Assembly: GCA_016584495.1 (NCBI GenBank)
Contig: WAID01000009.1
Location: forward strand, 2,108,001-2,172,000
Direction of reading: 5' to 3'
Origin: Celoporthe dispersa
Taxonomy: Eukaryota > Ascomycota > Sordariomycetes > Diaporthales > Cryphonectriaceae
Length of the DNA: 64,000 nucleotides
Below, one piece after another: positions 46,760-56,340 of this stretch. The first letter of the stretch is position 1. The number at the start of each line of letters is the position of its first letter. The notes below the pieces were generated by a model, which worked only from the letters and a program-made list of their open reading frames with translations, was not told where the DNA came from and did not search any database. Made by a program: the position numbers and the translations under genes.

Positions 46760-49700
46760 ATGGGTATCCCCGCGGCATTCCGATGGCTTTCCAACAAGTA
46801 CCCAAAGATCATCTCTCCTGTTGTCGAGGACCAGCCTGTCACCATGGATGATGGCACCATCATTCCTGTGGACACCACTCAGCCGAACCCAAATGGCGAA
46901 GAGTTCGACAACTTGTACCTAGATATGAATGGTATCGTCCATCCCTGCTCGCATCCCGAGGACAGACCTCCACCGAAGGATGAGGAGGAGATGATGATGG
47001 AGATCTTCAAATACACCGACCGAGTGGTCAACATGGTAAGGCCGCGCAAGCTGCTCATGATTGCTGTTGGTACGTCCTATCTGCCCCCCCCCCCCCTCCT
47101 CCCGTCACAACCATTCCCCCGAGACTAACGCCGTCCTCTCCCTACTCTGCAGATGGTGTCGCTCCACGTGCCAAGATGAACCAGCAGCGTTCGCGACGTT
47201 TCCGTGCCGCCCAGGATGCGAAGCAGAAAGAGGAAGACAAACAGCAGCTGCTCACCTTGCTCAAGCAGCAGAATGGCGGCACCCATCCCGCAGAGTCCAC
47301 TGAGGAGGTAGTCAAGAAAGCTTTTGACTCGAACTCCATCACACCCGGTACACCTTTTATGGAGATCCTCGCTGCCAGTCTCAGATACTGGTGCAGCTAC
47401 AAGTTCAACACCGATCCTGCCTGGGCCAAGCTCAAAGTCATCATCTCCGATGCGACTATTCCTGGAGAGGGTGAACACAAGATCATGAACTTTGTTCGCT
47501 CCCAGCGCTCCTCCCCAGAGCATGATCCCAACACCCGGCACGTCATCTATGGCCTGGATGCCGATCTGATCATGCTTGGCCTGGCCACACATGAGCCTCA
47601 CTTCAGAGTCCTGCGTGAGGATGTCTTCTTCGACCAAGGCAAGGCAAGAATGTGTAAGTTGTGTGGACAGAAGGGCCACGACGCTCAGAACTGTCGGGGC
47701 GAGGCCAAGGAGCGAGAGGCCGATTTCGACGGCAAGGACAACGCCCACCCCTTGAAGCCCTTCATCTGGCTTCATGTCTCTATCTTCCGCGAATATCTTG
47801 CTGTCGAGCTTGAGGTGCCCAATCTTCCTTTCAAGTGGGACATTGAGCGCGCCATTGATGATTGGGTCTTCATGTGCTTCTTCGTGGGCAATGACTTCCT
47901 GCCTCACCTCCCAGCCCTTGAGATCCGGGAGAACGGCATCGATACGCTCGTCGCCATCTGGAAAGACAACCTCCCCTACATGGGCGGTTTTCTCACAAAG
48001 GACGGCCATTGCGATCTGGGACGTGCACAGCTCATCCTGGCCGGGCTTGGGAAGCAGGAGGATGCTATCTTTCGCCGCAGGAAAGAGACAGAGGATCGGC
48101 GAGAGGCCAATTTCAAGAGGAGGAAGCTCCAGGAACAGAGCCGCGGAGGCGGCGGCAGGAATGCATCCGCTCCGGGCGGGAACAAGCAGAAGACAAAGCT
48201 GGACAACATGGTCCCTGGCCTTGCTCCTGAGGCAGCCTTCATGCCGATCACAAGCTTGCCAGGTCCCTTGGATGCACCCCGGAAGTCTATCACGCACGAC
48301 ATGGTGGTCAACCGAAGTGCGGTGCAGAATGCCAATACCGCAAACAAGAGCGCTGCCAGCGTGTTGAAGAGTCAACTACAGGGAATAGCATCCAAGACTA
48401 ATGAGCCTGCTCAGGACTCAGCAAATGGCGAAGAGGAGCCACAGGCAGAGGCAGTCACCCCCTCAGGTGCTACAAAGCGCAAGGCAGCTCTCATGGAGCA
48501 GGACGGTACTAGTACTACCGGAAGCGACAGTCCAGACGCTGCGACTCCGTCTGCGACCACTGACGGGGAGGGACCAGTCGACACAGTCAGACTTTGGGAG
48601 GATGGCTATGCCGACAGGTATTACGAACAAAAAGTTCCACGTGGACCCCAAGGATGCCGAGTTTCGTCACAAGGTGGCCAGGCATTATGTCGAAGGCCTG
48701 GCGTGGGTTCTGATGTACTACTTCCAGGGCTGTCCGTCCTGGGATTGGTACTATCCGTACCATTATGCACCTTTCGCCGCAGACTTCGTTGAGCTGGACA
48801 AGATGGAGATCAAGTTCCAAAAAGGCAGGGTGTCCAAGCCTTACGAACAGCTCATGAGCGTTCTCCCAGCGGCATCGAGACACGCCATCCCAGACGTCTT
48901 CCATGACCTCATGACCAATGAGGACAGCGAAATCATCGACTTTTACCCTGAGGATTTCGAAGTCGACCTCAACGGAAAGAAGATGGCTTGGCAGGGCATC
49001 GCACTGTTGCCATTTATCGATATGGACCGATTGCTCACTGCCATGCACAAGAAGTATCCCCTCATGGCTCCGGACGTAGCAGCCCGCAATGAGAACGGTC
49101 ACGAAGTCCTGATAATATCAGACGGCCACACTGTACTCTACGACGACGTTATCAACCACTTCTATTCCAAGAAGCAAGGCGCTCCGAAATACGAACTTGA
49201 TTCCCGGCTCAGCGAAGGATTAGCGGGCGAGGTTGAGAAGGTCGAGGGTTACCTTCCCCATGGCTGTCTGACATATCCACTGGAGCGAAAGTCGATGCCT
49301 GATATCGATTACGACCGCTCGTTGACGTAAGTCTTCAACACACACACAAGTTCCCCCCTCTCCCCCATCATTTCCAGCCTATGGCTAACGACATTCAGTG
49401 TCAACTATGAGATGCCCAGTAGTGCGCACACGCACAAGTCTATGCTGCTACGCGGCGTCAAGCTGCCCACTCCGGCTCTCGACAGGCACGACATCGAGGA
49501 GCTCCGTAACAAGGGGCGTCGTTCAGGCAGAAGCTACGGAGGCGCCCCCCTCGGCCGTTCCGATTATCGTGGCGGCCGCAATCAGCAGATCAACTACGGT
49601 CCTGGAGGCGGCTACCAGGGTCGCGGAGGTGGCTACCAAGGTCGTGGGCGCTCGGATCGGGGCCCACCAGGCGGAGGCTATGGTCGTGATAACTACAACA

Positions 49701-50087
49701 ACCCTCCACGCAACGGCGGCGGATACTCTGGACCACCACCCGGATGGGTCCCGCCTCCACCTGGCGCGCCAGGCTTCGGTGCGGGCGTGCCTCCGCCGCC
49801 GCCGCCTGCGCACACATACGGAGGAGGTTACGGTGGATACAATGGCGGAGGAGGTGGATACTCGCAATCTTACGGAAATGGTGGCGGCTATGGTGCGCCG
49901 AATCCGCCGCCAGCTCATGGGGGACAGCACTACGGCGGCGGCGGTGGATATCAAGGCCAGGGATACGGACAGCCACCCCCTCCAGGCCGCGATGACCGCC
50001 GCTACGGAGGGGGGCTATGGAGGCGATAGGGGCTACGACCGAGGCAACGGCCGGGGTTATGGGAATGCCGGTGGATATCGCCGGTGA
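46760..50087 (+). CDS. rat1: Nuclear 5'-3' exoribonuclease Rat1/Xrn2
   Basis: Exons are 46760-47069, 47153-49326 and 49399-50087, with introns 47070-47152 (GTACGT...TGCAG) and 49327-49398 (GTAAGT...TTCAG). The expected length is about 1056 residues. The XRN N-terminal nuclease core includes MGIPAAFRWLSNKYP, FDNLYLDMNGIVHPCSH, DGVAPRAKMNQQRSRRFR, PGEGEHKIMNFVR and YGLDADLIMLGLATHEPHF. A CCHC zinc knuckle (Cys271, Cys274, His279, Cys284), typical of filamentous-fungal Rat1, follows. Later blocks are DDWVFMCFFVGNDFLPHLP and YYFQGCPSWDWYYPYHYAP, and the tail is rich in Arg-Gly-Gly and Tyr-Gly. The enzyme degrades 5'-monophosphate RNA and drives torpedo termination by RNA polymerase II, with Rai1. 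Two homopolymers carry one extra base: A5 at 48629-48633 (before FHVDPKDAEFRHKVARHY) and G6 at 50009-50014 (before GYGGDRGYDRGNGRGY). Read literally, the second would stop the protein at 50029. Confidence 0.95.
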
Positions 50088-51971
50088 GCCTGGTCGGGAG
50101 ACAAGATACTGATGGATGAGGTATCATGACGGTCCTTAGGAAAAGCCAGACGTGTGCACGGAAATTCTAGATAGATCCGACGAAGTTGATAGCACATTGG
50201 CTCCGCACAGGCTACAAACAAGGGGGAAAACCTGGTCAAATGGGTCAAAAGTGTGTTTGATGCATATTTGTGCTTGCAAGTCTCACTTGAGGCAAGCCAT
50301 GCTGCTTGCGCAGTCTTGAGGCTTGAACATGAGCTGTTCGGAAAGGGAGGGGGCCCGGGGTGAACATTCGCGGTGATTGACTGCCTTCGAATTATCTGTT
50401 GCTGGCTATCTTTGCATGTGTTGGTCATTGAGAATGGGTACATGTGTGTTTGTCAATTATTTCAGGTCTCAATCTAGTCTAGGCTTCAACTGCTCCATAA
50501 AAATGTATGCTGTTGCGTGAGTATCAGAAAGTTGTGCACATAGATAAGCAATGCATCATCAGGTGAGGCTCAAGAATCAGCCTGAGTGAGCGCAGGGAAT
50601 CTGCATTTATACTCTAGCAGCAATAGACTGCGCCAAGCGCAGTACGAAATCAATGTTTTTCTCTCTGTTGTTTCCTCCTTCGCTTCTTGTTTCAGCTGCA
50701 CATCCTTCTCACCCAACAAGTTGAATGTGTGCTCGTTCGAGGCACAGGAGGATCTCGAGACAACATGTCAAGGAGCTGCCACTTCTCTTATCGGCCCTGC
50801 TCTCGACCTACGAGCCCCCATCATGTGGCGCAGCGGTGTGGTGACAAGATGCATTCGCAAAACGCGGCAGGTTTGCCACACCAGGGCAGAACCACTCGCT
50901 GCAACGTTGGAGCCCTGTCCGTGAAGCACCTCGTGCGAACCCCTCCTTCCCTGAGCAGTCCAAGCCGAGGGCCCTTCGGTCGGTCATCGGACGAGCAGAT
51001 ATCCCGGTGATGAGGCGTCGAGCAACGGCCAAGCTGCACTGTCAGGCATATCATGTGGTCCGGAAAAATTGGCCCAGTTTCATGTCTGAACGGCACACTG
51101 CGGCATATCTACCGAAATGGAGTCTTAGTGCGGTGCGAAGACATCATACCATCCACGGCCTAGGTGAGTACCTACCTAAGTAGGCTGCTGGAACACGTAG
51201 TCTTGTTTTGCCTACAGCAGAGAGTGTAGTTGTTGTACCGGCCTACTACTTAGTATCTGCAGTGTACCCTGCATTGGGCTGCGGGGCACTGTCGATCAGA
51301 TCTGCATTAGTCTACCGAGAAATTACTATTAAGTTTTGTGTTTTGTAGTGATGCGATAGGCTATGGCTGTGGCTTGTGTGGGTTCACTGCGGATATAATT
51401 ATCCATGCGAAAACTCACCTACGAGAACGACGACGAAGTTAGACTGTTCATCTGATGATGGGAGTAAGTATTGTTTGCCTACCTCGGTATGACATATGTT
51501 TCATTTCAAATCTCCATATATGTGATATATTTATTTATTGATTTCTGAGATAGCCATTTCATATATATGAACATTGATTGTAGCTGCGTCTCAAAAAACG
51601 GATGCTTAATTAATACACCTCAGAGGTAATGCAATGAGCTGCGAGAACAGTCGAGAAACCTCAATTCATGGCGGGCCTGCTACGCGCTCACGTCTTTCCA
51701 CTCCACAATCATTAGGTGATAGGTCACTTGGTAACGCCATCGCCTTCCTCTTGAATCATCCCGCGGACCTGCTGGCTGGCTAGCTGGCGGCATATGAGCT
51801 CCAACAATGCACCCACGCCTCGTGCATGATGCTCTCCGTTAGGCTCGTCGTTTAGGGGTCGACGGGATTCGGCTCCGAAGCTAGAGACGCACTTCACCGC
51901 CAGGCCTTGCATCACGAAAGGTGCAAGCTATGTGTCTCGACTCGGCCTTCCTGTTTCAGAGATGCCTTGGG

Positions 51972-51995
51972 TCTCTCTCTCTCTCTCTCTCTCTC
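51972..51995. repeat. (TC)n microsatellite in a promoter
   Basis: Twelve TC units about 35 bases upstream of the TATA-like box of the small secreted protein gene. Pyrimidine tracts in this position are typical of strongly expressed fungal genes. Confidence 0.85.
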
Positions 51996-52029
51996 AGACC
52001 CGCGGATGCCATGGCGTCAGGACCAGAAC

Positions 52030-52037
52030 TATATAAG
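52030..52037 (+). promoter_or_regulatory. TATA box of the small secreted repeat protein gene
   Basis: TATATAAG lies 120 bases before the ATG at 52157. It is followed by a CAACAACAATAACAAC leader (about 52118-52134), an unstructured, A/C-rich arrangement seen in highly translated fungal mRNAs. Confidence 0.65.
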
Positions 52038-52156
52038 ACGGTCGATTCACCCAGTTGTCCTCGGTTCAAGAAGCCCCTTCGATCAAGGCATCCATCAGTT
52101 CAGCTCTCCCTCCAAAACAACAACAATAACAACGCCCTCACAACAAGACAGTCAAG

Positions 52157-52429
52157 ATGCGCTCTTTCGGTCTTATTGCCTTCGCCTCCTCGGCTGCTGC
52201 GGTCGCCATCTCCCTCCCGACCACGCTGACTGGCCTCTCGATTACGCTTCCGACCTCGATCCCGACGGACCTGCCGACCACGATTCCCTCCATCTCTATC
52301 TCCATCCCAACCACTCTCTCTATCACTATCCCTACGGATCTCCCCACCACTCTCCCCTCGCTGTCGATCACTATCCCGACCACTTTGACGCTGCCTACCG
52401 CGATCCCGACCACCATCACCCTGCTGTAA
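52157..52429 (+). CDS. Small secreted Ile/Leu-Pro-Thr repeat protein
   Basis: A single exon of 90 codons. Residues 1-19 (MRSFGLIAFASSAAAVAIS) look like a signal peptide. The mature part consists almost only of Ile, Leu, Pro, Ser and Thr. It is arranged as about two and a half imperfect units of 23-30 residues, each with the core SIT(I/L)PT..PTDLPTT(I/L)PS. There are only two Asp, and no Cys, aromatic or basic residues. There is no Kex2 (KR) site, so it is not an obvious RiPP precursor, and no hydrophobin cysteines. Thr/Ser density suggests O-glycosylation. The promoter (TATA, CT tract, CAA-rich leader) argues that it is a real and strongly expressed gene. A cell-wall or surface coat function is a guess; I do not recognise a family. 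Confidence 0.75.
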   Translation: MRSFGLIAFASSAAAVAISLPTTLTGLSITLPTSIPTDLPTTIPSISISIPTTLSITIPTDLPTTLPSLSITIPTTLTLPTAIPTTITLL

Positions 52430-53868
52430 GCGTGGAGGCGCTGGTTCAGTAGGCATTGCCATGCTACGACGAACTTGCACAATCTAGCAGTGTGAGTCTA
52501 GAACGCGCCATGTTTGGGTTCGTGGTAAAAAGTAATATCTGGTTCTAATGATGGTTGAGACGTATAGCGCAGATGATGAAGATAACAAGCACATTAAAAA
52601 AAACATACCTGGGAACTTTGGCAAGGAGGATCGTGACTCTGGGTCCTGCACTATGGATTGTGTCATAGACTCATTGTATTAGTAGTCAATAAACATCTGG
52701 GTTTCCACCACTTTTCGTTCTCCAGATGTTCGAAATGATCGTGGTCCACCAACCTCTGAATACCAGGGTAACCACACACTCGTATGTGCACACTATTCAC
52801 ACAGGCAGCATAGAGCTGAATGCATATCCCTGTTGATAGCAGGAGCACGTAGTCTGTGCAGTGATGTGAACGTGATAAGCTGCAGAAGATACTCATTAGT
52901 CGGCACAATACTGAGAGTTATACCTCGGGAGTATATAGACGAGACCAGGGCCGTCTGGTTACACCTGCGTTCCAATGCAGCCTCGCGTCTCGTTCCTTTC
53001 CTGGTGTAGCACGCTGTGGCCCCTGCCACCAAATTATAACTAGCCAGCTATATATTATAGTAGTGTTGTATTATGTGCGATATTATCACTAAATATGCCT
53101 AGGTATGATATTTTCCTGGAGAAGCTACAGTTGGTGTAATGGAAACAGAGCTTACCTAGGTAGGTGAAGGGGACGAGGAAGTATAGGAGCGAGAGACGTG
53201 TCATTTAGACCCAATATACTAGATATCACGCCGTTGTTGGGTGGAGGTTAATAATACCTTGTTAGCTCGCTGTTTCCTTGAAACTGACTATTAATGGCGA
53301 GACATATATGTCTACCTTTAACGCGGGTCAGGAAAACTACTCATCAAGTACATATTAATTAATAAAGACTTGCTTGATATAAAAAAATAGGACCTCGGTT
53401 TAACCATTTTATTACGCTCACCTGACCCTGTGTGACTAGAGTCTCGGTAAGTCTTTGAGATCTAAAGCGATGACCTATTCAAGACCGCCGCGCTTTCATC
53501 TAATCTATATATATTTTTTCTTCATTGTAGAACAGAGCTGCCGTTGCACTTCTTCTCTGGACGAAACGACTTGTAATGCGCCTGCTCATCCCGGTGGATG
53601 TCGCCTGTGTTGCAGAACCAAGGTTCCTGCCAAGTATCTCTCGAAAAAGGGAGACCATCTCGACCACGGCGTCCATAACAATTCCCCAGCTCGTCCAGAT
53701 GAGTGTGGCGGCGCCTAGAATTTGAGCACCTCACTCCATACACGCTCCAATGGGTATCTGACGGGGTCATGTGAAAGAAGGAAAAGAGACCCCCGAAAGA
53801 AAAAGAAAGAAAAAAAAAGAACCGATGAACCTCCCTCCTGTTTATGTTTGCATCATCTCACTAGATCC
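52430..53868. other. Intergenic region, AT-rich
   Basis: 3' flank of the small secreted gene and 3' flank of the minus-strand gene at 53869-54524. The part 53040-53420 is AT-rich with CCTAGGTAGG-type motifs (53155-53165) and could be a decayed repeat. No ORF of interest. Confidence 0.5.
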
Positions 53869-54524
53869 TCAAAGCCCCGTCCCAGCCCCAAAGCTCTGGT
53901 TCTGCGCGTAGTTGAACTGCAGACTGCCCCCGTACGTGAGGCTCGAGTACGTCCCGCCCATGATGTTCGAACTCGTCATGCCCGTCGCCGCATATCCGCT
54001 CGCATCACGTCCAGCCAGGATCCCGTTCCCGCTCCTGGCCGGCAGGGAGGAGCTCATTTGAGCGCTGCTGCTGCCGCCCTGGGCCGCCGGCGCGGTGTTG
54101 TTGAACATCCTCCGGGCCCGGGGCGGGGTTCCGTCGCCAAAGTAGAGCATGTTGCCCTCCTCAGACTGGCTCTCTTGTGTCTCCTCCTGCTCTCGAGGCT
54201 CTCTGTGGAGGAGGAGGAGGTGGTGGTGGTGGAAGAGTCGAAGCCGGACCCGTTGGACACGGAGGCGGCCTTGCGGCGTCCGGTGGCGGCGGACTTGTCG
54301 GGGACGTCTAGGCGCTGCCAAGTCGGAATGTAGGCCTCAGCCTGCTGCTTAGTGGACATGTGTCTGGCTGGGCGGGTGGTCGACTTCGACCCGGGGGTGG
54401 ATGATGATGCTTCGGATGCTGATAAGTGGTGGTGGTCGTTGTTGGGGGAGGACAGCTGGTCGCCTGGATCGTGGTGGAAGCAGGGGAATATCCTGGCAAG
54501 CTTGCTGCTGTGTTTGGACGACAT
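53869..54524 (-). CDS. Small disordered protein, one frame break
   Basis: From ATG 54524 to the stop at 53869, about 218 residues. It begins MSSKHSSKLARIFPCFHHD, with a Cys and basic residues near the N-terminus that could be lipidated (inference). It continues through Ser/Thr/His-rich disorder and a conserved-looking segment AEAYIPTWQRLDVPDKSAA, then a run of Thr and Ser. The frame changes near 54190-54195, after SLES, into EETQESQSEEGNMLYFG. It then runs through DGTPPRARRMFNN, AAQGGSSSAQMSS and LTYGGSLQFNYAQNQSFGAG to the stop. No catalytic domain and no recognised family. The tail rich in Tyr, Gly, Asn and Gln is prion-like in composition. Confidence 0.65.
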
Positions 54525-55159
54525 TGTCTGCTGTGTGTGTGGAGGGGCGAATACAATAATCAAAACACAGAGGGATGATAAAGATGAATTGATTGATTGA
54601 TCAATGAGGAGAGAGAGTCCCGTACCAAACACAACACATTGCTTTTGCAAAGTATATACCATGTATTAGTATGCAGAGTGTGCAGTGGTACGAAAGGCTG
54701 AGTGGCTGAGCCGCCACTGAGTACTTCCTTGGGGAAGGAGGGTGGGCGGGAAGGAGGCTGTGCTGAACATCTGCGAGTCTGACACAGGAAGGGCCCCCGT
54801 CTCACTGGCCCTCTCTGTCATGGCCTGGGCAGGCCAGCGACATCCTTAGTTTTGAAGAAAGAGTTCGCCATTTGATTGGGACGGCCCATCGTCATCACAT
54901 TTCATTGGACTGTCAGACACCCTTCACGGGAGAGGATGTAAGTTTTGTTTCAAACGCCTGCCTTCCTCCGAGGGCCGCTACGCAAGGGACCGCTTCCCAC
55001 CGTCTTGGGGTCGTGCTCGTAAAAATATACATGAGACCACTGCGTGAGGAGGGGGACAGAATAGGAGTGAGAATTCTCGACGCCATCTAGAATAAGTTAT
55101 CGAATCTTCTCTAATTGCGCCAGCGGGAACCCTTGAAGCGGTCATTCTCATAAAAGTCT
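54525..55159. other. Intergenic region between two minus-strand genes
   Basis: 5' flank of the disordered-protein gene and 3' flank of the GH43 gene. No repeat or gene recognised. Confidence 0.5.
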
Positions 55160-56340
55160 TCAAAGGAACTTTTTAAACTTGTCCAGTGCCTTCTGCACCG
55201 GCGCAGGGGCCTTGCTGGCAAACTGATCAATCTTCTGCCCGATCCCTGCCGCCCCAGCCATGTGTTGCTGTTGTTGTTGCTCATGATGGGGGCCGCCGCC
55301 GCCGCCGCCACCGCCACCACCAGCAGCAGCAGCAGAGCCAGTAGCAGGGCCTCCGCTCCAGAACGGGTTGTCAGGCGCGTTCGAGCAGCACAGGGGCGGC
55401 GCACCGTCAGCAAAGTGGTGTGGCGCCATAGCCATGACCCGGGCCTTCCTGTTGCGAAAGCCCTCGCCCCAGTTGGCCGTCGCGTGGTAGATGCAGAAGA
55501 CCCTCTCGTCGCCCGGGTAGGGGCTCAGCAGGAAGCTCGCGTGGCCAGGCGCGTAGGGTCCAGGCCGCGATTTCTCGTTGAGGAGCAGCGGCGTGGGCCT
55601 CTTGACCCAGGATCCAGGGTCCAGCGGGTCGGCGTTGGGCGCCACCAGCCGCAGCAGGCCCATCTTGTACTCGCTGGTGAAGCTGGCGTGGCCCGAGTAC
55701 ACAATGCCCGTGAAGGCGCCGTTGGGCAGGTTCAGCCACGTGGGGCCTCGTTGATGCCCCGCCTCCCGTTCTCGAAGCGCTCCCACGGCAGCTCGGCGCG
55801 GGCGATGCACGCAGGGGGCAGGACGGCCTCGCTGACCACCTCCTCGGGCGAGACCATCTGGGCGATGTACAGGTTCTGCTGGGTGTCCGAGTTGTCTCCC
55901 GGGGGCCAGCCCGACCAGCAGATGTACAGGTCCTGTCCGTTGGGGCTGAAGACGGTGGCATCGATGGAGAAGTGCTCTGGCATGCCCTTGAGCGGGCCCA
56001 GGAACTCCCACCCAGAGGCGTCCATGGGGTCCTGCAGGTTCGAGCGCAGCACGATGGTGCGGTGGCCTGGGTTACCCGCGCCAGGCTGCGTCGCGGTGGA
56101 GTAGATGTACCACGCGCCGTTGAGCTCGTGGAGCTCGGGGGCCCAGATACCCGTGGAGAAGGGTGAGTCCTTGGGAGGGTGCCATACGACGGTCTTGCGG
56201 GGGTTGTGAAAGTCTTCCATCAAAGGGCTCTCCCAGATCTCGATGCGGTTGGCGAGGGTGAAGGTGAGGTAGAAGACCCCATTGGCAGCTATCATCCATG
56301 GGTCTGGCGTGTCGATATGGGCGATCGTCTTGTTGGACAT
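55160..56340 (-). CDS. Glycoside hydrolase family 43-type protein without signal peptide
   Basis: From ATG 56340 to the stop at 55160, about 393 residues in one exon. The five-bladed beta-propeller signatures are TPDPWMIAANGVFYLTFT (Asp13, catalytic base), STGIWAPELHELNGAWYIYS (Glu69) and FSIDATVFSPNG (Asp127, pKa modulator). Then comes an Asn-Glu-Gly-Pro-type motif that would carry the general acid. The frame breaks exactly there (55742-55747): after INE the continuation GPTWLNLPNGAFTGIVYSG lies in the next frame. Known family members are arabinofuranosidases, xylosidases and arabinanases. There is no N-terminal signal sequence, so the protein may be cytosolic. The C-terminus is odd: a run of ten Gly, five Gln, then an amphipathic segment KIDQFASKAPAPVQKALDKF. 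Substrate cannot be told from sequence. Confidence 0.85.

Larger units (their letters stand above)
50088..52156. other. Intergenic region with AT-rich middle
   Basis: rat1 3' flank, then promoter of the small secreted protein. The stretch 51300-51620 is AT-rich. CCTACCTAAGTAGG-type palindromic sequence occurs at about 51171-51186. A minus-strand ORF at 51915-51724 (63 codons, starting MMQGLAVKCVSSFGAES) has coding-like composition but no family I know; I do not call it. Confidence 0.5.

Noticed and set aside
47125..48375. 416-codon minus-strand ORF opposite rat1
   Set aside because: It is the antisense shadow of conserved rat1 exon 2; the translated sequence has no domain character and the sense strand is unambiguous.
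51724..51915. 63-codon minus-strand ORF starting MMQGLAVK
   Set aside because: Composition is protein-like but there is no domain, no neighbouring exons and no promoter signal; kept only as a note in the intergenic entry.
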